Shown here: positions 1-8,166 of the stretch, piece after piece
Numbering within the stretch: position 1 is the stretch's first letter
How the letters are laid out: every line of letters begins with the position of its first letter
From: an uncultured Spirochaetales bacterium
Lineage (GTDB): Bacteria > Spirochaetota > Spirochaetia > Sphaerochaetales > Sphaerochaetaceae
Length of the DNA stretch: 48,471 nt
NCBI GenBank assembly: GCA_949300325.1
Contig: CASGDQ010000029.1
Location: 1 to 48,471, forward strand
Direction: 5' to 3'
The notes under the pieces: generated by a model
What the model was told of the DNA's origin: nothing
Database searches by the model: none
What the model saw: only the letters and a program-made list of their open reading frames with translations
Made by a program: the position numbers and the translations under genes

Positions 1-537
1 AAAATATCCTATGGCAGTTTTGAAATCGGGGTGAATGCAGGAAGCGGCAAGTATATGAACATTGCGGCACGATACACCTGTGACATATCCGATTACTTTC
101 TCTTAAAGACCGACATGCACCTGTCCCATACGTTCTCAAGCGGCGGCTTCTTCACAGTTTCAGAAGAAGCGGATCTTAATATGAAGCTCTTGGGGCCGTT
201 TTATCTCGGCTTCGGATTCGGCATCCAGGCCGGAACATCCTACTCGCTTTACGCAAATGGCTTTTATCCGTTTTCCTTAAGCCCTTATCTGGTCTTCAAA
301 GCAGGAGCAAGATCAAGATATTTCTTGATCGAGGTATACACCTCGGGAACCACGTTCTTCGAAAAGACCTTCCAGGCCGTGCCCATTGCAGGGTTGGACA
401 TCGCAATCGGAATAAACGACAAAAATTGGATAAAAATGGAGACATTCTTCAAGCTTGCAGATTACATGGCAGGGCCTCCGCTGCAGATAACGGATATTGC
501 AGCAAGAATAAGCTACTGCTGCAGGATGGGCTTATGA
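1..537 (+). CDS. C-terminal part of an outer-membrane-like protein (5' end outside window)
   Basis: The reading frame is open from base 1, and the first possible start (GTG at 31) lies inside continuous coding sequence, so this is the 3' part of a longer gene. The visible ~178 residues alternate hydrophobic/aromatic and polar residues with many glycines (for example 'LGFGFGIQAG', 'LSPYLVFKAG'), as in transmembrane beta-strands. I do not recognise a family. Its stop TGA overlaps the ATG of the next gene (ATGA at 534-537), so the two are probably co-transcribed. An outer-membrane barrel fits the diderm envelope implied by the usher further right; location is inferred from composition only. Confidence 0.6.
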   Translation, partial: KISYGSFEIGVNAGSGKYMNIAARYTCDISDYFLLKTDMHLSHTFSSGGFFTVSEEADLNMKLLGPFYLGFGFGIQAGTSYSLYANGFYPFSLSPYLVFKAGARSRYFLIEVYTSGTTFFEKTFQAVPIAGLDIAIGINDKNWIKMETFFKLADYMAGPPLQITDIAARISYCCRMGL

Positions 538-1508
538 GGAAAATACTTTTGCCGATGCTTTTTCTTCTCATCCTCTGCTCCTGCGAAATGGGCTTCCTCA
601 AATTAAGCCTTACCTCATCCGGGCAGAATCCGTTTTCTGCTCCTACCCCGATATATGATGATGAGCCGGAAGAGGTCAGAAACGGGGGGACCATACGTTT
701 TATCGCCATGAGCGATGCGCATTTCGGACGGCTCGGAAAAGACAGCAACGTGAGCTACAAAACTGAGAATTTCTATTCCTTTTTGAAAGATATGGATGAA
801 AGGATAGATTTCTTTGCTTTCACAGGCGATATGATAGACACCTTCAATGGGAAAAATGCAGAAGAGCTGCACGATTTCTGTTCTGAAATCGAGAACATCG
901 CAAAGGAAAACAGCAACATCAATGCAAAAGGTATATATGCTGTGGGCAACCACGACTTTGTGGGCGCCGACCCGGGCACATGGGCCTGCGAATTTGCAGG
1001 CGATAGCTTTTTCCCAAGCCACGCGCTCATGGGCTCATACTCTATCGGGGATGTGGCAATATACAAGACAGATTCCTCCTACCGCGTCTTTGGAGGAGTG
1101 CAGCTTGATAATCTGGATGCGGCGATGAAAGCATCGGACGCAAAATACAATCTAGTTTTAAACCATGTCCCGCTGGCAGCCGACACGTTCGACCAGACTC
1201 TGTTCGAATTTGTGATCGCGGATGCAAATGAAAGGAACATGATGCTCAAGATCCTCTCGTCCCATAAGCCGTCATTGATGCTTTCCGGGCACCACCATAA
1301 GGGAAACATCCTCAACACATGGTCATCTTCCGTGCACGAGATCGTGCTGGCGGCCTACCATAGGAGGGACATCATCATGGACCTTGAGAGCAAGGGATAC
1401 TGGTATGTAGTGGAAATAGACCAGGATTCGGGCCTGGTGGATATAGCGGGCTACAGAATCGATGACAACACAAAGCCCGATAAAACCTGGTCCTTCCACC
1501 TCTATTGA
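534..1508 (+). CDS. Metallophosphoesterase lipoprotein
   Basis: A 324-residue calcineurin-like phosphoesterase. The dinuclear metal-site motifs are all visible: DAH (61-63), GDMID (98-102), GNHD (138-141), H211 and GHHH (252-255). I chose the ATG at 534 rather than the upstream in-frame ATG at 426 because it gives a lipoprotein signal (MRKILLPMLFLLILCSC, lipid-modified Cys17) and a 4-base overlap with the preceding stop. The enzyme should face the periplasm or cell surface and hydrolyse a phosphate ester or diester; the substrate cannot be read from the sequence. The fold call is strong; a specific role is not. Confidence 0.85.
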   Translation: MRKILLPMLFLLILCSCEMGFLKLSLTSSGQNPFSAPTPIYDDEPEEVRNGGTIRFIAMSDAHFGRLGKDSNVSYKTENFYSFLKDMDERIDFFAFTGDMIDTFNGKNAEELHDFCSEIENIAKENSNINAKGIYAVGNHDFVGADPGTWACEFAGDSFFPSHALMGSYSIGDVAIYKTDSSYRVFGGVQLDNLDAAMKASDAKYNLVLNHVPLAADTFDQTLFEFVIADANERNMMLKILSSHKPSLMLSGHHHKGNILNTWSSSVHEIVLAAYHRRDIIMDLESKGYWYVVEIDQDSGLVDIAGYRIDDNTKPDKTWSFHLY

Positions 1509-1544
1509 TGCGCAGCAGATGGATTTTTCTGCTATACTTCGGTT

Positions 1545-2588
1545 ATGACTGAAAAGGAAATAACGGAATCTTTAAATCTGCTCGATCAAAAAGGAAGGAT
1601 AACAAGCGAAGGCTGGGCCCGCAGCGCGCTATGGAAATACGATCGCAAAAAGATAAGGCGAGGAGCTTTCAGGACAAAGGAATGGGACTACTATCAGATA
1701 ACCGATCCAGATGAGGGATATTCCATCTGCTTCACGATTTCGGATCTGGGATACCTTGCGCTCTTCTCGCTATCCTATATAGACTTCAATAGAAAAGAAT
1801 TCAGCCAGATAAACCGCATGAAGCCCTTTTCCTGCCACAGAACAGGCCTTGCTTTAAGCCCGGATGCGGACGACGGGGTAACCTACTACGACGAGATGCT
1901 GACCATAACCTTCGTAAAGAAGGGCGAAAAACGCCAGATAATAGCAAACGCGCCATCTTTAGTGCTCCCTGATAAAAGGCGCGGGCTCAAGGCAGACATA
2001 GTGCTTTACCAGAAAAAGGGCCATGAGAGCATCAATATCGCAACCAGCTGGAAGGAGGACCGCACCTGCTTCTACTACAACGAGAAGCTTTCCGCGCTCC
2101 CTGTTGCAGGAAAGATCTACAGGGAAGACGACATAACGGACATTGGAAGCCACGGCGCGCTGGGCCTGCTTGACTGGGGAAGGGGCAAATGGCTCAGGAG
2201 CAGCACCTGGTATTGGTCGTCCATCTCCTCGCGCGACGGCGCCATCCCCTGGTCGATAAACCTAGGCTACGGCTTTACCGACAGAAGCCCTGCAAGCGAG
2301 AACGGCATAGTATACGGGCAAAGGATCCATAAGCTGGGAAAAGTATCTTTCTCGATTCCGGAAAATTTTGAAAAGGATGTCTGGGTGATGGAAGATGAGA
2401 AAGGACGGCTTAAAATGGAGATGAGGCCGATCCTGAACCGCAGGGACCATACAGATGTAAAGATCATAAAATCATTGCAGGACCAGGTGTTCGGCCTATT
2501 CAGCGGGCATTTCATCCTCGATGACGGCAAAATGGTCTCCTTTTCCTCCGTATACGGATTTGCAGAGATCGTAAAGAACAAATGGTGA
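1545..2588 (+). CDS. DUF2804 family protein
   Basis: A 347-residue protein with the look of DUF2804: an early 'LLDQKGRITSEGWAR' segment, a Trp/Tyr/Gly-rich body ('WDYYQITDP', 'HGALGLLDWGRGKW', 'SSTWYWSS') and a C-terminal region of short beta-rich motifs such as 'GLFSGHFILDDG'. There is no signal peptide or membrane helix, so it is probably cytoplasmic. The family has no established biochemical role that I can state. Its TGA stop directly abuts the TCA (reverse TGA) of the convergent gene, so the two genes meet tail to tail with no spacer. Confidence 0.8.
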   Translation: MTEKEITESLNLLDQKGRITSEGWARSALWKYDRKKIRRGAFRTKEWDYYQITDPDEGYSICFTISDLGYLALFSLSYIDFNRKEFSQINRMKPFSCHRTGLALSPDADDGVTYYDEMLTITFVKKGEKRQIIANAPSLVLPDKRRGLKADIVLYQKKGHESINIATSWKEDRTCFYYNEKLSALPVAGKIYREDDITDIGSHGALGLLDWGRGKWLRSSTWYWSSISSRDGAIPWSINLGYGFTDRSPASENGIVYGQRIHKLGKVSFSIPENFEKDVWVMEDEKGRLKMEMRPILNRRDHTDVKIIKSLQDQVFGLFSGHFILDDGKMVSFSSVYGFAEIVKNKW

Positions 2589-3053
2589 TCACAGGGCGGG
2601 AAACTCGATGAGGATATCCTCTTTATAAAGGAATATGCAGAATACAGGCTCTTCTTTTTCATAGAGCAGGAAAGCAGAAAAATCCAGATCTGCAAACTCC
2701 CCCTCAAGCCGGACATCCCCTTTTCCGGCGCCCAGGACATAAGGCGATCTATTCGTGTGCAGAACGATGTCCAGCCCGAAGGGGGCCCTTGCCGTGCTTA
2801 TCTCCTGGACACCCTGCAGGCCGAAATATTTCTCAAGCAACGCCCTGGCATCGGCATCCACAGCCCACTTTCCACCATCGAGCATGATCACCAGATCATC
2901 AAGCCCCTCAGCGTCGTATTCAGGGAGGCCGGCATGGCTTTCTGCTGCGAAAAATGAGAAGATACACAAAAGGATCACAAGAAAAATGGAAACAGCGGAG
3001 GCGGCAAAGAGCCTCTTTTCATCTTCCGGGCTCATCTTTTTATCTTCTGCCAT
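2589..3053 (-). CDS. Single-pass membrane protein of unknown function
   Basis: A 154-residue protein. A charged N-terminus (MAEDKKMSPEDEKR) is followed by one hydrophobic helix (about residues 16-36) and a ~115-residue soluble domain, which positive-inside reasoning places outside the cytoplasm. I recognise no family. It is transcribed divergently from the HD-domain gene, and the shared intergenic segment carries an inverted repeat over both candidate promoters. No clear Shine-Dalgarno is visible before the ATG; the start rests on the placement of the helix. The reverse-strand reading is preferred over the shorter forward ORFs because of its plausible membrane topology. Confidence 0.55.
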   Translation of the reverse strand: MAEDKKMSPEDEKRLFAASAVSIFLVILLCIFSFFAAESHAGLPEYDAEGLDDLVIMLDGGKWAVDADARALLEKYFGLQGVQEISTARAPFGLDIVLHTNRSPYVLGAGKGDVRLEGEFADLDFSAFLLYEKEEPVFCIFLYKEDILIEFPAL

Positions 3054-3073
3054 GGGATAATTATAGCTTCCGA

Positions 3074-3115
3074 TGATATAAACCTGTTACCAAACAGGTC
3101 AACAATGGTTATAAT
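3074..3115. promoter_or_regulatory. Divergent promoters with a shared palindromic operator
   Basis: The inverted repeat ACCTGTT-ACCA-AACAGGT spans 3082-3099. On the + strand TTACCA (3087-3092), 17 bases, then TATAAT (3110-3115) makes a good sigma-70 promoter for the HD-domain gene. On the - strand TTGACC (3102-3097), 16 bases, then TATATC (3080-3075) fits a promoter for the small membrane protein. The repeat overlaps both -35 regions, so one repressor could control both directions. The regulator is unknown. Confidence 0.5.
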
Positions 3116-3136
3116 CCCCTTAAAGGAGAAAAAGAA

Positions 3137-3700
3137 ATGGTTACAAGAGACGAGGCTGAGAAGCTGTTCAAGAAATACAACAAGTCAGAGAGCCTTTATC
3201 ATCATGCGCTTGCAGTGGAGGCGGTGATGAGAGAGTATGCGAAAAAGACTGGCGAGGATCCCGAGTACTGGGGGATTGTCGGTTTTCTGCACGACATAGA
3301 CTGGGAGATGTTCCCCGAGGAGCACTGCAGGAAGGCTCCGGAGCTTTTGAAGGAGATAGACATGCCGGATGACATGATCCATGCGATCTGCTCCCACGGC
3401 TGGGGCTTAGTAAGCGATGTCGAGCCGGAGAGGGAGATGGAGAAGATACTTTATACCATAGACGAGCTTACGGGGCTTGTGAACGCAACTGCGCTGATGA
3501 GGCCTGAGAGGATCGAAGGAATGGGCGTGAAGTCCGTCAAGAAGAAATGGAAGACAAAGGGTTTTGCCGCAGGAGTCAACCGCGAACTGATCGAAAAGGG
3601 AAGCGAATTGAGCGGCATCGCAATCGATGATCTCATCCAGACCACGATAGACGCCATGAGCGGCATAAAGGACCAGATAGGTCTTAATAAGCCGGAGTGA
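3137..3700 (+). CDS. HD-domain phosphohydrolase family protein
   Basis: A 187-residue soluble protein of the small HD/HDIG group. An N-terminal His-rich helix ('YHHALAVEAVM', residues 21-31) is followed by the HD pair in 'GFLHDIDW' (His52-Asp53) and a further His in 'AICSHGWG', a set that would bind divalent metal. Members hydrolyse phosphate esters of nucleotides or related compounds; the substrate is not predictable here. The start is supported by AAAGGAG ten bases upstream of the ATG. It is monocistronic, since a strong intrinsic terminator follows. Confidence 0.85.
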   Translation: MVTRDEAEKLFKKYNKSESLYHHALAVEAVMREYAKKTGEDPEYWGIVGFLHDIDWEMFPEEHCRKAPELLKEIDMPDDMIHAICSHGWGLVSDVEPEREMEKILYTIDELTGLVNATALMRPERIEGMGVKSVKKKWKTKGFAAGVNRELIEKGSELSGIAIDDLIQTTIDAMSGIKDQIGLNKPE

Positions 3701-3723
3701 GCCTTTTTCGATAATAACACATG

Positions 3724-3755
3724 CCCATCGCGGGATTTCTGGCGATGGGTTTTTT
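3724..3755 (+). terminator. Intrinsic terminator after the HD-domain gene
   Basis: An 8-base-pair stem, CCCATCGC (3724-3731) with GCGATGGG (3742-3749), is followed directly by six T residues (3750-3755). Confidence 0.9.
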
Positions 3756-3992
3756 CTTGCATATATCACATTTGTGCATTTTGATTTCTAAACTGTTTGA
3801 TTTTAAAGTCTGTTTCCTCAGAGCAAATATAAACAAACAATAAAAAGCAAGAACTAAAATACGGCTGCTCCAAGATATGAAATAGCGAAAGTTCATAGCC
3901 CCATCTCATCTTCGAAAGCCATATAAAAACATTGCAGATAGCTATCAAATGGCTCGTCTTATTCTGCAAAGAAAGAAAAAGTCTGCGGGGAG
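3756..3992. other. Intergenic segment, no supported gene
   Basis: This AT-rich spacer lies between the HD-gene terminator and the 3' end of the pilus operon. Two short minus-strand frames cross it, but neither has a ribosome binding site, a signal peptide or family resemblance. I also see no strong hairpin-T-tract terminator for the minus-strand operon that ends at 3993. Confidence 0.5.
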
Positions 3993-4607
3993 TCAATATG
4001 TAGTGAGTGTCATATATATGTATCCTCTGTATTGACCGGAGGCAAATCCATTACCAACAGGAAGAGATAACAGGTATTCTTTACTGCCTGTCAGACTCCC
4101 CGCGCTGGATACAACAGAAAAATGCCTATACTCGTAAGCTATTGCGGAATCCCTTTGTTCGGAATTATCAAGTATGACTTCTCCGGCTCCATCATGCACC
4201 GAATAATTCAATCCTGTGTTCTTATCATCTATATGCCCGATCATGAAACCGGAAGACTCAACACCGCTGCTGCCAAGTGCCAACGATGAAAAATCCAGGT
4301 CTATGGAAAAAGAATCTGCATTGTTGATCGAATAGTATACTCCGATTTCTTCTGTAAGGTTTTCGTCCAAAGCCTGAAGGCCGGAGTAATAGCCAAAAGA
4401 AAATTCCCTCACTTCAGCAGGTACGTCGGAATAGCTTTCATCGGGATCAAAAAAATAAAATATATTACTTCCCTGCTTGTTGAAAGTTACCTCGAAACTG
4501 ATGGATCCAGGTATGTCCGGGGCCTGCGTGCCAGTTTTGGCAGCCGATACCGTGGAACATAAGACAATCAATAAACATATGATGCATAAATTTTTTCTAA
4601 TAATCAT
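3993..4607 (-). CDS. Pilin-like secreted subunit, last gene of the pilus operon
   Basis: A 204-residue secreted protein. I start it at ATG 4607, which overlaps the upstream stop as ATGA and opens with a signal peptide (MIIRKNLCIICLLIVLCSTVSA). The mature part is beta-rich and contains the aromatic 'VYYSINNADSFSIDLDF' region that matches the equivalent segment in neighbouring subunits. It ends 'GFASGQYRGYIYMTLTTY', which closely fits the C-terminal strand of chaperone-usher pilins (GxYxxxxxVTxxY), including a terminal Tyr. It has no cysteine pair. It is probably a minor subunit or adhesive variant assembled by the chaperone and usher encoded upstream. The family call rests on context and C-terminal pattern rather than high similarity. 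Confidence 0.6.
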   Translation of the reverse strand: MIIRKNLCIICLLIVLCSTVSAAKTGTQAPDIPGSISFEVTFNKQGSNIFYFFDPDESYSDVPAEVREFSFGYYSGLQALDENLTEEIGVYYSINNADSFSIDLDFSSLALGSSGVESSGFMIGHIDDKNTGLNYSVHDGAGEVILDNSEQRDSAIAYEYRHFSVVSSAGSLTGSKEYLLSLPVGNGFASGQYRGYIYMTLTTY

Positions 4608-5176
4608 ATAACCGACAACTCCAATGTCATACTTCCTTGATACACATGGCTCCAATCGACATTTATCACATTCTCAGGAGGTTTTATGGAAAGGGTCAAT
4701 CCCAGTACACCCCAAAAAGGTTCGGTCTCGGCTCCTTTTACGAAATCAAATACCGTATATCCTGCGCCAGAATTATTTGAACTATCTATGACTATTCCAT
4801 TCTTATCATTAGTTGAAGACGTCCAATCCAAAGTCGATATCGTATTGTTATCATCACACACCAATGGACTGACTTTAAGACTTAGGCTGTAGGACTGGCT
4901 TATATCAAACAACTGATAATAAATATAGAAAACATTTGTTTTTATCGCTTTTGCATCCTCATCAACAAAAAAACTGATTTCATCTATTTCCGTCGGCTTC
5001 AGCATGCTGTTGATATCTTGATATGTGAAACCATAATTGGCTATGACTCCACTGGTAAAAGACACACCTGCGGTTTTAACCGATGTTTCCGATACAGAAG
5101 GTCTTTGAACATCAACAGCCAGAGTGCATGCAATCGCTGCAAATGTAATGATAAGTACCAGCATCAACCTTTTCAT
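4604..5176 (-). CDS. Pilin-like secreted subunit
   Basis: A 190-residue secreted protein. Start ATG 5176 gives MKRLMLVLIITFAAIACTLA as signal peptide; a GAGGG ribosome binding site lies just upstream, and the gap to the preceding gene is 7 bases. The mature chain has the shared central segment 'NVFYIYYQLFDISQSYSLSL' and ends 'HVYQGSMTLELSVI', the same Y-x-G-alternating-hydrophobic closing strand as its neighbours. It overlaps the next gene by ATGA, so translation is probably coupled. I infer that it is a substrate of the operon's chaperone and usher. Its position in the fibre is unknown. Confidence 0.6.
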   Translation of the reverse strand: MKRLMLVLIITFAAIACTLAVDVQRPSVSETSVKTAGVSFTSGVIANYGFTYQDINSMLKPTEIDEISFFVDEDAKAIKTNVFYIYYQLFDISQSYSLSLKVSPLVCDDNNTISTLDWTSSTNDKNGIVIDSSNNSGAGYTVFDFVKGAETEPFWGVLGLTLSIKPPENVINVDWSHVYQGSMTLELSVI

Positions 5177-5183
5177 AAAACCC

Positions 5184-5780
5184 TCAACCACCATAATCCA
5201 CAACTTCTAAGATGATACTGGAGCTGTACAATTCCGCAGTAAGCTCCGTGCCTGCTGTGCGAACCACCTCCACCATCACCAACAAATTCTCCTTAGAGGA
5301 ATAGCGTTCGAAAAAATCGCTGCCTGAAGAATAAGGAGGAAGGAAATCTCCGATCTTCTCCTTGCTCTTATGACCAAGAGCAACATCTTCCTTGGAATAG
5401 ATTTCAACCGTACCATCCTCAGATTCCACCGAACATATCCAATCGATGGTGTTACCTGAAGGCGCTGTCAATGGTCCGGAAACAGCCAAGCTGATGGTTT
5501 TCTTACTCCCTCCGAACATGTCCCAATATACATATGTGTGAGCTGTACCCGTATACTTGTCATCAACCAGTGTCGGAATGATGTTTATGTTCGCCGGGTG
5601 TGTGATAATATCGGAATTCGAAGTCGTGAAACCGAATTCATATCTTTCTATTGACGAAAGATTAAATTTCAAAGTCATCGCATCTTTTCGCGCTGAATTA
5701 TCGCCAACAAGGTAGGTCGCCGAAAACAATATTCCGTATGAAATAAACAAGAGGTAAAATATCAATAATATCTTTTTCAT
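5184..5780 (-). CDS. Pilin-like secreted subunit
   Basis: A 198-residue secreted protein. I use the internal ATG at 5780 rather than 5870, because it begins a clean signal peptide (MKKILLIFYLLFISYGILFSA) 13 bases after the upstream gene. It has the shared aromatic segment 'HTYVYWDMFGGSKKTISLAV' and ends 'AELYSSSIILEVVDYGG'. The end lacks the Gly of the usual GxY motif and carries a short YGG tail, so this is one of the more divergent members. Secretion is well supported; the pilin role is inferred from operon position and strand pattern. Confidence 0.55.
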   Translation of the reverse strand: MKKILLIFYLLFISYGILFSATYLVGDNSARKDAMTLKFNLSSIERYEFGFTTSNSDIITHPANINIIPTLVDDKYTGTAHTYVYWDMFGGSKKTISLAVSGPLTAPSGNTIDWICSVESEDGTVEIYSKEDVALGHKSKEKIGDFLPPYSSGSDFFERYSSKENLLVMVEVVRTAGTELTAELYSSSIILEVVDYGG

Positions 5781-5793
5781 TTCTTTATATCCC

Positions 5794-6393
5794 CTACTCT
5801 GAAAGCACCTGCAATACAAGCTGGGTATTATAACTCCCAGAAGGCATGCCACCAATAATTTCCGTCTCAACCAAAAGCTTCGTACTTCCTACCGACCCAA
5901 AGCTCTCCTTCCCGTCATGGGAATATAATATGCTACCTTCCAAATATCCGGATGAAGAATCCTCAAAGCCGCTGAACAGGACATCATTATCATTATCGGC
6001 ATTCAAAATATGATAATGGATAATCCCATCATCCCCAGCTTTTGAATATGGCGAATCAGAATAAATCCTTATATCTAATTTCCCGCCATGCTTTATCTGC
6101 CAATATGCATAGAACTCCTCTTCGTTATAAGCAAATCCCAATTCCTCAGAAACCGCGATAGAAACCGAATCCTTGGAATTTATCTCGGAATTCCAATGGG
6201 CTTCGGTAATTCTTTCTCCGGAAAAACCTACATTAGCATACTCGTTTTCCAATTCTTGGACATCCAAATACAAAGGAAAGCTTATCTCCGTACCTGTTGC
6301 AAGATCATCCAATGATGAGATATACATATCGGATGCGAACACAGGAAAACAGGAAACAAATAAAAAAGCAAGGAGATAAGCTATCTTTCTCAT
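5794..6393 (-). CDS. Pilin-like secreted subunit
   Basis: A 199-residue secreted protein. Start ATG 6393 has a GGAGGGG ribosome binding site inside the end of the preceding gene and a signal peptide MRKIAYLLAFLFVSCFPVFA. The central 'EEFYAYWQIKHGGKLDIRIY' corresponds to the aromatic strand found in the other subunits, and the protein ends 'MPSGSYNTQLVLQVLSE', a good match to the PxGxYxxxxxLxV closing strand of chaperone-usher pilins. It lies one base after the upstream stop, within an unbroken transcription unit. Confidence 0.6.
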   Translation of the reverse strand: MRKIAYLLAFLFVSCFPVFASDMYISSLDDLATGTEISFPLYLDVQELENEYANVGFSGERITEAHWNSEINSKDSVSIAVSEELGFAYNEEEFYAYWQIKHGGKLDIRIYSDSPYSKAGDDGIIHYHILNADNDNDVLFSGFEDSSSGYLEGSILYSHDGKESFGSVGSTKLLVETEIIGGMPSGSYNTQLVLQVLSE

Positions 6394-6394
6394 T

Positions 6395-7006
6395 CTAATT
6401 CCCCTCCGATTCAATCTCTATATGCAGACTTCCCGTATAAGTTTCAACAGGCTTTGCCAGATATGACTCTGTAGTCTTGATCAAAAGAGGATATAGCGTG
6501 TAAGAAGCTATATTATCAGCTGCCGAATGGGTAAATTCTACCATGTTTGCGACTCCCGTTATATCTGCATAGCCCGTACCATAAATGTTGCAGTCGTTAT
6601 TCTTCTTATCACCCAACGATACATTCCACTCGATCGAACCTTCTTGATTTGAATCGTACATCTTATCATCTGCATACAGCTTTATGGTGATGTCATTTGG
6701 ATAACATGCGTAATAAAAGAAATATAAACCATCGATTTTGGCATACCCTACGCTATCAGCACCGGTTAATGACTTACCAGAATTAAGCATGTTATCTGAT
6801 TTAAGCAGTGCCGCATCACTTAAGCTTTGCGGAAGATTCGAATCCATTATTCCAGAAAGGAAAGATCCTGTAAGGCTGCCCAATTCAAGCGTTATGTCCA
6901 ATTCGGCTGCGCTTCCATCAACAATCGGCCCTGATATGTGAGTGGCTGGGAATAAAGAACATAACGCAAGTGAGAATACACTTAAAACCATATATAATCT
7001 TTTCAT
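6395..7006 (-). CDS. Pilin-like secreted subunit, YFFYYA subfamily
   Basis: A 203-residue secreted protein. Two in-frame ATGs lie close together (7012, 7006). I choose 7006 because AGGAG (7018-7014) is only one base from the first but seven from the second. Signal peptide: MKRLYMVLSVFSLALCSLFPA. This and the next four genes upstream form a subfamily with the motif 'LYFFYYA' followed by an alternating strand ('DITIKLYADDKM') and a late 'IASYTLYPL' block. It ends 'VETYTGSLHIEIESEGN'. The close paralogy suggests local tandem duplication. Confidence 0.65.
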   Translation of the reverse strand: MKRLYMVLSVFSLALCSLFPATHISGPIVDGSAAELDITLELGSLTGSFLSGIMDSNLPQSLSDAALLKSDNMLNSGKSLTGADSVGYAKIDGLYFFYYACYPNDITIKLYADDKMYDSNQEGSIEWNVSLGDKKNNDCNIYGTGYADITGVANMVEFTHSAADNIASYTLYPLLIKTTESYLAKPVETYTGSLHIEIESEGN

Positions 7007-7008
7007 AT

Positions 7009-7548
7009 TCATTCTCCTATACTGACAATTTCAATATGCAGATATCCTCTATACATCTCCGATTTGATATTCATATCCAATATGGAGCCTGTCTCAATTT
7101 TTATGGGATAACAGCCCCAGGAAACCAGGGCATCAGTGCCTGGAATATGGTTAAATTGCATTGCACCTTCAGAAATTGTTTCCACTTTATTTTCAGAATA
7201 TTCGAGAGATACGCTCCAATCGAGAGATTGTTTAGAAGTACTCCCAGTCATGTGCTCATCCGCCCAAACCTTGATACCAAAACGAGAAGACGCCTCCGAA
7301 TAATAAAAGAAATATGTAGAGTTTGTACCATGCATTTCTTCCAAATTCAACGATTTTGCAGATATGGAATTAGTTTGCTTTTTAGCCGTGGCGGCATCAG
7401 ATATCGGAGTGTCTACAAACCATGCCTTAAAACTTGAAGGAAGCTCCTGCGATGAGAGATCATAGCTGACCGGAAGGGTATTTTTGGCAGAATAAGCTGC
7501 AGAATATAAAATAATGGAAAATATTGTTATAAATAGAATCCTTTTCAT
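7009..7548 (-). CDS. Pilin-like secreted subunit, YFFYYA subfamily
   Basis: A 179-residue secreted protein, the shortest of the set. Start ATG 7548 follows a GAGGTGG ribosome binding site; the in-frame GTG at 7554 overlaps that site and is rejected. Signal peptide: MKRILFITIFSIILYSAAYSA. It contains 'STYFFYYSEASSRFGIKVWA' and a late 'ALVSWGCYPIKI' block, and it ends 'EMYRGYLHIEIVSIGE'. Its stop lies two bases before the next gene's start. The subfamily motifs make paralogy with its neighbours clear; the structural role is inferred. Confidence 0.65.
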   Translation of the reverse strand: MKRILFITIFSIILYSAAYSAKNTLPVSYDLSSQELPSSFKAWFVDTPISDAATAKKQTNSISAKSLNLEEMHGTNSTYFFYYSEASSRFGIKVWADEHMTGSTSKQSLDWSVSLEYSENKVETISEGAMQFNHIPGTDALVSWGCYPIKIETGSILDMNIKSEMYRGYLHIEIVSIGE

Positions 7549-7560
7549 ATCCACCTCTTA

Positions 7561-8133
7561 TTAGTTTGTCTCCACATCTATGATAAGATCACCAGAATAT
7601 ATTCCTGCCGCACCCTCAAGGTAATCAGGCACCTCGATATCAATCTTACAAGATGCATATGTTGCAAAAGACGTACTGGGAGAATGCTGCCTTGACAGTT
7701 CGGTTTTGGCGATATCGGTGTCTTCGATAACAACATTCCAAGCTATGGTCTTCCCTGTCGTAGTATCCGTCATCTCTGGCGATGCTGATAATTTGATGTT
7801 CAGCCCATCTCCTCCATAAGCGAAATAGAAGAAATAAAGGTCGCCATCATATACAATCTTTTCGCCTACATTTGACAAAGAGATTCCTGAGTTTAGAAAA
7901 TCTTCTGTCGCAATCGAATAAGCTGATTCCAAATTATCGACAAACTCCGTCATGAATCCTGCCCTGAGCACCGGCGTGATTCCAGGAAGGTTGAAACTGA
8001 CAGGCAACTCCGCCTTATCTCCCACGGTCGGATTGCCGGTGGGGTTATTGATGACAGGAGATGAAGTACCATCTGCAAAACATAGTCCTATCACAATAAT
8101 GAAAATAATTGCAAACATCACCAATCGTCTCAT
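7561..8133 (-). CDS. Pilin-like secreted subunit, YFFYYA subfamily
   Basis: A 190-residue secreted protein with a ribosome binding site AAGAGG before ATG 8133 and a signal peptide MRRLVMFAIIFIIVIGLCFA. The mature N-terminus (after ADG) is a Pro/Asn-rich stretch and then an alternating strand, as expected of a donor strand. It carries the subfamily marks 'LRAGFMTEF', 'LYFFYFAYGGDGLNIKLSAS' and 'FATYASCKIDIEV', and ends 'GAAGIYSGDLIIDVETN', one of the best fits in the window to the pilin C-terminal GxYxxxxxxxV strand. Confidence 0.65.
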   Translation of the reverse strand: MRRLVMFAIIFIIVIGLCFADGTSSPVINNPTGNPTVGDKAELPVSFNLPGITPVLRAGFMTEFVDNLESAYSIATEDFLNSGISLSNVGEKIVYDGDLYFFYFAYGGDGLNIKLSASPEMTDTTTGKTIAWNVVIEDTDIAKTELSRQHSPSTSFATYASCKIDIEVPDYLEGAAGIYSGDLIIDVETN

Positions 8134-8166
8134 TTCAAACCTCTTATCAATCCAACTTCCTCTTTA

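Noticed and set aside
3684..3996. Two minus-strand frames of 70 and 76 codons
   Set aside because: One runs through the HD-gene terminator, both are AT-rich with no ribosome binding site, and neither product shows a domain.
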